Part shown: positions 5,513 through 9,884 of the stretch, piece by piece
Numbering within the stretch: the stretch's first letter is position 1
How the letters are laid out: every line of letters begins with the position of its first letter
NCBI GenBank assembly: GCA_964522605.1
Contig: CAZFWV010000256.1
Coordinates: 1 to 9,884, forward strand
Length of the DNA stretch: 9,884 nucleotides
Direction of reading: 5' to 3'
Origin: CAVZLD01 sp964522605
Lineage (GTDB): Bacteria; Planctomycetota; Planctomycetia; Pirellulales; Pirellulaceae
Notes under the pieces: generated by a model
What the model saw: the letters and a program-made list of their open reading frames with translations, nothing else
What the model was told of the DNA's origin: nothing
Database searches by the model: none
Program-made: the position numbers and the translations under genes

Positions 5513-7942
5513 ATGATTCCTGCCAGGTCAATCGTTGGTCGGACCTCGAGTTTCATTCTTGTGGCCGTGCTACTCTTGGTTGCATCCGCATTCCCTCGAT
5601 CGGTGCGGGCAGCGGAGCCATCCACCGGCTGGGGTTCAATTTCGGTGGAACTGGACGGCGCCGTGTCGGATTTGTGTGAGGGCGAACACGTGCGTGCGCA
5701 GCGCGTCTTCCACCAACTCGCGGAAGATGGCACGCAACCGCCGTTGGTGCGGGGCCTGGCCCGGATCGGTCTGGGCGAATCGCAGTTGGCGTCCGGCGAT
5801 CCGACGGCGGCGATGGAGTCGTGGCAGCGTTTGGCCAGCGACACGGAGCAGCCGCGAGGTCTGCGGGACGCCGCCGCCCGGCGAATTGCCGCATGGCAGC
5901 GGTTGCATCGCGGTCTTCCTGCCTATGACCCCGCCAGGCATCGGGTCGAGCTGTCCGACCTGCCGCCGACAGTATTCGAGCTGCACGTCGCGCCGCACGG
6001 CGATGACACAGCGAAAGGTTCCGCGGCGCAACCACTCCGGTCGTTAAAGGCAGCCCGCGACGCGGTCCGCGCTTGGCGGAAGTCACAAGCTGCATCCGTT
6101 CCAACCGGCTCCGTCCAAGTTCTCGTTCACGGCGGACGATATCCGGTCGATTCGACGTTCCAATTGACCCGTGAGGATTCCGGCACAGACGAATTGCCAA
6201 TCGTGTTTCGCGCCGCGCCGGGCGAACACCCGGTCTTCGATGGCGGGCAGCAGATTGTCGGATGGCGAACGATCCGTGATCCACAGCGGCGCGAGCTGCT
6301 TGATCCCGCGATCCGTGACCGCGTGTTGGAAGCCGACTTGAACGAACTCGGGATTCGCGACTGGGGAGACGCAACCGATTTGCGTCGGCGACCCGAATTG
6401 TTTTGCAACGGACAGCCGCAAACGCTTGCACGCTGGCCGAACGAAGGCTTTGTGCAGACCGGCGAGGTCTTGGGCAGTGAAAAATTCACCGTCTGGAATA
6501 CGATCGAAGGCTGTCGAGATGGGAAGTTTCGGTTTCTCGAGGATCGGCCGACCCGCTGGTCCGAGGAACCCGATGTCCGCCTATATGGTTACTGGTTTTG
6601 GGATTGGTTCGAAGAATACCAGCGGGTTGCGACAATCGACAGCCAGTCGCGAGCCTTCGTCCTCGCACCACCTTTCTCCAACTACGGCTATCGTGCGGGG
6701 CAGCGTTACTTTGCGGTCAACGTGTTCCGGGAACTCGATCGGCCCGGAGAGTGGTATTTGGACCGGCGAAATGGACACGTGTATTGGCTTCCTCCGAACG
6801 ACCTGGAACTCGCTTCTGCGACGATCGTCCTGAGCGTGTGGGATCAACCGTTCGTCGAACTGGAGGATGTGGAACATGTGCGTGTGTTCGGTTTGACATT
6901 CCAGAACGCTCGGGGCGATGGGATTCATCTGCGCGGCGGGGCGGAGAATTTGATCGCGGGATGTACACTGCGCCGACTCGGCGGTGACGCGATCGTCGTT
7001 CAGGGAGGAAACCACCACGGGATCTTTGGATGTCAGATGCACACACTCGGCTGTGGAGGCATGCGCGTTGCCGGCGGCGACAGGTCAACTCTCACGCCGG
7101 GAAATCACTTCGTGGAAAACTGTACGGTGCAGCACATCTCTCGCTTGAAACGCACCTATGCACCAGCGGTTCATCTGGACGGTTGCGGTAATCGCGTCAC
7201 GCATAACCGGTTCGAGCATATTCCCTCGTCGGCGATGCGGATTGAAGGCAATGACCACGTGATCGAGTTGAATCTGATTCGTCACGTGGTGGAAGAATCG
7301 GATGATCAGGGGGGACTGGATATGTTCGGTAATCCCCTCTATCGCGGAGTGGTCATTCGCTGGAATCGTTGGAGTGACATCGTCGGTGGGACGCACTGTG
7401 GTGCCGCCGGTGTCCGACTTGACGACATGATCTCGGGCGTCACGGTCCAAGGAAATGTGTTTGAGCGTTGTGGCGCTGTCTTGTTCGGCGGTGTACAGAT
7501 TCACGGCGGCAAGGAGAATCTGATCGACGGCAATGTGTTCCTCGACTGTTTCGCCGGGATCAGTTGCTCACGATGGCCTGACGAACGTTGGCGGGAATCG
7601 ATCGATCGTTTTCTACCGCAGGCGAAGGAGACGCCGTATGCAACGCGGTACCCTGAGCTTCGGATGCTGGAGCAGGATCCGAACGTGAACGATGTGTGCC
7701 GTAATGTCTTTGCCGGCCGTCAATCCGAATTGCTTCGAGATGGCGGCATTCAGCGAACTGCCGCGAACGTGACAACGACGAAACCGATTGATCTCGGGCG
7801 ACTGTCCGATCCGGCGGAAGTGCGAGAGGATCCTGACCTGCGGCGCGCCCTGCTCGATCCCATTCCAGTCGATGACATAGGACCCTACGACCATCCTTGG
7901 CGGAGCTCAAACGAAGAGGAGGTGCTTGGCAAGACACCATAG
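5513..7942 (+). CDS. Secreted right-handed parallel beta-helix protein, GH141-like
   Basis: The product is about 809 residues and probably a secreted carbohydrate-active enzyme. The residue numbers here count from GTG 5501, which would add four residues. The signal peptide is 1-37 (SSFILVAVLLLVASAFPRSVRA). Residues 58-137 form a helical, TPR-like segment (RVFHQLAEDG...GLARIGLGESQLASGDPTAAMESWQRLA). Residues 159-254 have the N-terminal layout of beta-helix enzymes: LHVAPHGDDTAKGSAAQPLR, GGRYPVD, EDSGTDELPIVFRAAPGE and FDGGQQIVGW. Next come LFCNGQPQTLARWPNEGF and FRELDRPGEWYLDRRNGHVYWLPP. The helix coils run from about 445 to 690, with GCGGMRVAGGDRSTLTPGNH and SDDQGGLDMFGN. This order matches the pectin-lyase-like group that contains GH141 (alpha-L-fucosidase or xylanase). 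The substrate cannot be read. Neither start has a clear Shine-Dalgarno sequence, so I prefer ATG 5513. Confidence 0.75.
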   Translation: MIPARSIVGRTSSFILVAVLLLVASAFPRSVRAAEPSTGWGSISVELDGAVSDLCEGEHVRAQRVFHQLAEDGTQPPLVRGLARIGLGESQLASGDPTAAMESWQRLASDTEQPRGLRDAAARRIAAWQRLHRGLPAYDPARHRVELSDLPPTVFELHVAPHGDDTAKGSAAQPLRSLKAARDAVRAWRKSQAASVPTGSVQVLVHGGRYPVDSTFQLTREDSGTDELPIVFRAAPGEHPVFDGGQQIVGWRTIRDPQRRELLDPAIRDRVLEADLNELGIRDWGDATDLRRRPELFCNGQPQTLARWPNEGFVQTGEVLGSEKFTVWNTIEGCRDGKFRFLEDRPTRWSEEPDVRLYGYWFWDWFEEYQRVATIDSQSRAFVLAPPFSNYGYRAGQRYFAVNVFRELDRPGEWYLDRRNGHVYWLPPNDLELASATIVLSVWDQPFVELEDVEHVRVFGLTFQNARGDGIHLRGGAENLIAGCTLRRLGGDAIVVQGGNHHGIFGCQMHTLGCGGMRVAGGDRSTLTPGNHFVENCTVQHISRLKRTYAPAVHLDGCGNRVTHNRFEHIPSSAMRIEGNDHVIELNLIRHVVEESDDQGGLDMFGNPLYRGVVIRWNRWSDIVGGTHCGAAGVRLDDMISGVTVQGNVFERCGAVLFGGVQIHGGKENLIDGNVFLDCFAGISCSRWPDERWRESIDRFLPQAKETPYATRYPELRMLEQDPNVNDVCRNVFAGRQSELLRDGGIQRTAANVTTTKPIDLGRLSDPAEVREDPDLRRALLDPIPVDDIGPYDHPWRSSNEEEVLGKTP

Positions 7943-7969
7943 CGCACTTGGAAACCTGTTCTTCTCGTG

Positions 7970-8049
7970 GGGTGGCTGGTGGCAGAGCGCAGCGATGCCC
8001 CAGATCGCCGATCCGCTGGGGCATCGTTGCGCTCTGCCACTAGCCACCC
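7970..8049. repeat. 80-bp palindrome with 33-bp arms
   Basis: Positions 7970-8002 and 8017-8049 are reverse complements over 33 nt with two differences. Both would be G-U pairs in + strand RNA, so that RNA could pair along the full arm. The 14-nt spacer contains GATC-GCC-GATC, which can pair further. It begins 28 nt after the beta-helix gene's stop codon. The arms contain TGGCAGAGC, which also occurs in the element at the right end of the window. No T-run follows, so a classic intrinsic terminator is doubtful. A REPIN-like mobile repeat or mRNA 3'-end structure is more likely. Confidence 0.75.
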
Positions 8050-8179
8050 TGTGTCGAAAGCAGGTTTTGATATGCGACTTCGAGTGATCGTTTCGGCGCG
8101 GTAACGCTTGCGTTCAACGTCAGCGCAACGCGGACTGCGTCTTCGGCGGTGAAGTTTGAATTCCTTCCATCTATCCATC

Positions 8180-8184
8180 GGAGG
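8180..8184 (+). promoter_or_regulatory. Ribosome binding site of the Tat-exported protein gene
   Basis: GGAGG lies 8 nt before the ATG at 8193, and AAGG at 8187-8190 adds a second weak match. This supports the start that gives a complete twin-arginine leader. The stretch between the palindrome and this site (8050-8179) shows no convincing promoter. Confidence 0.65.
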
Positions 8185-8192
8185 ATAAGGCG

Positions 8193-9626
8193 ATGTGTGA
8201 GCACTGCACACGACGAGAGTTCTTGGGAACGGGTATGTTGAGCAGCTTGGCGATGGCCGGCACCACCTGGGCGGTGGCGCAGGCGTCGCAGGCAGGCCCG
8301 CCGGCACCGAGGAGGAAAGCTCGCATCTGTGTGCTGTTCACCGGTTCGCCGGGGCCGGCGGACCGAGGCTGGAATGCGGATCCTTCGCAATTGGCCCAGG
8401 CGAAGGAGGTTCTGGCGCAGGTCGAGAAGAAACTGGGGAACGTCGAGCTGGTCCAGTCTCAGGTGCGGAGTCCCGAAGAAACCCAGGCCGCTTTGGAACA
8501 GGCCGGCGAAGGAACTCCCGTTCTGGCGATGAACCTGAACTGCTTTGCGATGACTCAGGTGATTCAACCGGTCCTGGCTAGCGACCGTCCGATGGTGGTC
8601 TTCTCACTGCCGGCCAGCGGACATGATTGGATGTATGCTCCGCGCTGGCGACGCGCCGGCCATCCCGTGACGCTGGTCGCCAGCAGCGATTTCAGCGAAT
8701 TGGAGCGGGCGATTCGTCTGCTGCGCGTCATTCCCATGATGCAGCAGACGCGAATTCTGCTCTTTCCTCCCGCCCAGGGAACCGGACCCGCCTGTGATCC
8801 TCAGCAAGTGAAAGCCAAGTTGGGAGCTGAGGTGCTGTCGGTGGCCCAGACAGAATTTGATGAAATGCTGGGACAAGTGAACGAGGAAGCGGTCAAAGAA
8901 GAGTCGCATCGCTGGAGCCAGGGAGCACTCGAGATCGTCGAACCGAACACCGAGGACATCTACAAAGCGGCGCGCGTCAGCATCGCGCTGCAACGGTTGA
9001 TGGAGCAGCACCAGGCGCAAGGGTTGGCCGTGGGGACCTGCATGGGCTGGCTGTCTCGCGGCTTTCCCTGTCTCGGATTCACGCGACTTCGCGATTGTGG
9101 AGTGCCTGCGGCCTGCGAGGGCGACATGGACTCGCTGCTGACGATGATGTTGTTCCAGTACCTGATCGACAAGCCAGGCTTCCAAGGGAATGCGACCTTT
9201 GACACCTCGCGCAATGCGGTCTGGACAGCGCATTGTACCGCTCCCCTGAAACTCGATGGTGCCGAGGGAACGGAAGCTCCGTACCTGTTGCGAGGTCACT
9301 CGGAAGTGTCGGGCAGCGGTTGTGTACCGGAGGTTCGATATCGGGTCGGAGAGACGATTACGCGCACCAAGCTGGTCAATCTTGAGACCCTGTTGATCTC
9401 CACCGGAAAGATCATCGAAGTCCCGGAAAAGTCCATTCGTGCCTGCCGCACGCAGATCGTGACCGAAGTCCGAGATGCGGCCAAGATGGCGGCCAATTGG
9501 AGCAGTGTCCTGGAAACGGAAGATGCGATGACGTTGCTGCACCGTGTCGTTTATTACGGGGACCATCTGCAGAGCGCCCGACATCTGGCCGATCTGCTTC
9601 AGATGAAGATTGCCGAAGAGGTGTGA
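8193..9626 (+). CDS. Tat-exported L-fucose/L-arabinose isomerase-like protein
   Basis: The product is 477 residues. It opens with MCEHCTRREFLGTG: twin arginines at 7-8 in a T-R-R-x-F-L context, then a hydrophobic stretch and VAQA near 28-31. It should therefore be exported folded. The N-terminal half (about 42-200) looks like alternating strands and helices, with ICVLFTGSPGPADRGW and VLAMNLNCFAMTQVI. The C-terminal half carries the features that suggest the FucI/AraA isomerase fold: GLAVGTCMGWLSRG, VPAACEGDMDSLLTMM (Cys308, Glu309, Asp311), FDTSRNAVWTAHCTAPLKL (His347) and LRGHSEVSGSG (His369). In FucI the Mn2+ ligands are Glu, Asp and His, so Glu309 and His347 are reasonable candidates. Export is unusual for a sugar isomerase, so the real role may differ, for example sugar binding or a different reaction. 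It lies 250 nt after the beta-helix gene, across a palindrome. Confidence 0.65.
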   Translation: MCEHCTRREFLGTGMLSSLAMAGTTWAVAQASQAGPPAPRRKARICVLFTGSPGPADRGWNADPSQLAQAKEVLAQVEKKLGNVELVQSQVRSPEETQAALEQAGEGTPVLAMNLNCFAMTQVIQPVLASDRPMVVFSLPASGHDWMYAPRWRRAGHPVTLVASSDFSELERAIRLLRVIPMMQQTRILLFPPAQGTGPACDPQQVKAKLGAEVLSVAQTEFDEMLGQVNEEAVKEESHRWSQGALEIVEPNTEDIYKAARVSIALQRLMEQHQAQGLAVGTCMGWLSRGFPCLGFTRLRDCGVPAACEGDMDSLLTMMLFQYLIDKPGFQGNATFDTSRNAVWTAHCTAPLKLDGAEGTEAPYLLRGHSEVSGSGCVPEVRYRVGETITRTKLVNLETLLISTGKIIEVPEKSIRACRTQIVTEVRDAAKMAANWSSVLETEDAMTLLHRVVYYGDHLQSARHLADLLQMKIAEEV

Positions 9627-9641
9627 CGGCCAAAACGGAGG

Positions 9642-9671
9642 CACACGGATGGATCAGTCTCCATCCGTGTG
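9642..9671. repeat. Hairpin of the ATCCGTG repeat type, possible 3'-end signal
   Basis: Positions 9642-9653 and 9660-9671 form a perfect 12-bp stem (CACACGGATGGA against its complement) with a 6-nt loop. It starts 16 nt after the stop codon of the isomerase-like gene. A further ATCCGTG follows at 9681-9687, giving three copies of that word, counting both strands, in 44 nt. No T-run follows the stem. It may act as a terminator or mRNA stabiliser, but the repeated word suggests a dispersed repeat. Confidence 0.55.
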
Positions 9672-9780
9672 TTCCGTAGAATCCGTGGTTCGTCTTCAAT
9701 CCGCGGCTTCGCGCGACCTGTGCAGAAGAAATAGCGAGGCTTTCGCCCCGTTCACCCGCCGGTTACGCATCTTCTTTTGG

Positions 9781-9810
9781 TTGCGGCCGCAAGTACCGCT
9801 GCGGTAGAAT
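9781..9810 (+). promoter_or_regulatory. Weak candidate promoter near the right edge
   Basis: TAGAAT at 9805-9810 matches five of six bases of the -10 consensus. TTGCGG at 9781-9786 is a poor -35 with an 18-nt spacer. Any gene it would serve lies beyond the window, past the repeat at 9833-9884. I list it only as a possibility. Confidence 0.25.
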
Positions 9811-9832
9811 CCCGATGTAGGCTTTGTCTCAG

Positions 9833-9884
9833 CACTGGCAGAGCCAGTGGCACCCGCTGATCTAGTGTGCCACTGGCTCTGCCA
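9833..9884. repeat. REP doublet (REPIN-like element), cut by the window edge
   Basis: CACTGGC (9833-9839), loop AGA and GCCAGTG (9843-9849) form a 7-bp hairpin. A second unit in the opposite orientation begins at CACTGGC (9871-9877) with loop TCT and is cut after GCCA. The two units are also perfect inverted copies of each other over 18 nt (9836-9853 and 9867-9884), with a 13-nt spacer. This nested design, two small hairpins that can fold into one large one, is the layout of REPINs. Those are moved in trans by RAYT transposases of the Y1/IS200-like group. No RAYT gene is in the window. Confidence 0.75.

Noticed and set aside
8604..9644. 346-codon minus-strand open frame over the isomerase-like gene
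   Set aside because: It is a shadow of a gene with a Tat leader and recognisable motifs. It has no family resemblance of its own.
9833..9884. CRISPR repeat
   Set aside because: Two inverted palindromic units with a 13-nt spacer are not direct repeats with regular spacers, and no cas gene is nearby.

Overview
The window looks like chromosomal DNA from a planctomycete (phylum Planctomycetota, probably class Planctomycetia). The evidence is moderately high GC, long intergenic gaps, a secreted protein with the CxxC-x-RREFLG type of Tat leader common in that phylum, a giant-genome style right-handed beta-helix protein, and intergenic palindromes of the type I remember from planctomycete genomes. 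The genus cannot be fixed by reading alone. All six genes lie on the + strand. Large minus-strand open frames are shadows of them.

Region 1 (1-3020) is the widely conserved translation cluster rpsB-tsf-pyrH-frr: the 3' end of ribosomal protein S2, elongation factor Ts, UMP kinase and ribosome recycling factor. tsf and pyrH are tightly coupled (12 nt). The rpsB-tsf (174 nt) and pyrH-frr (186 nt) gaps are loose and I see no convincing promoter in them. EF-Ts lacks the Thr-Asp-Phe motif that in E. coli contacts the Mg2+ site of EF-Tu.

Region 2 (3021-5512) begins with a plausible sigma70-type promoter and an exported 642-residue protein built from two tandem SurA/parvulin-like modules. Both modules have lost the catalytic histidines and share a PPIRR signature. 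It is followed by a terminator-like hairpin and a 146-bp element with 26-bp near-perfect inverted ends. A TATAAT box then precedes the next gene.

Region 3 (5513-9884) holds two exported proteins that may act on carbohydrate. The first is a beta-helix protein resembling the GH141-type glycoside hydrolase group, with an extra helical segment at its N terminus. The second is a Tat-exported protein resembling the C-terminal half of L-fucose/L-arabinose isomerases. A 33-bp-arm palindrome separates them. The window ends in an ATCCGTG-rich hairpin and a REP-doublet (REPIN-like) element cut by the window edge.

I do not see a defence system, CRISPR array, transposase, tRNA or rRNA. The content is ordinary chromosomal housekeeping plus secreted proteins. 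The items most worth following up are the degenerate duplicated parvulin protein, the altered EF-Ts motif and the several unrelated palindromic elements in the gaps.
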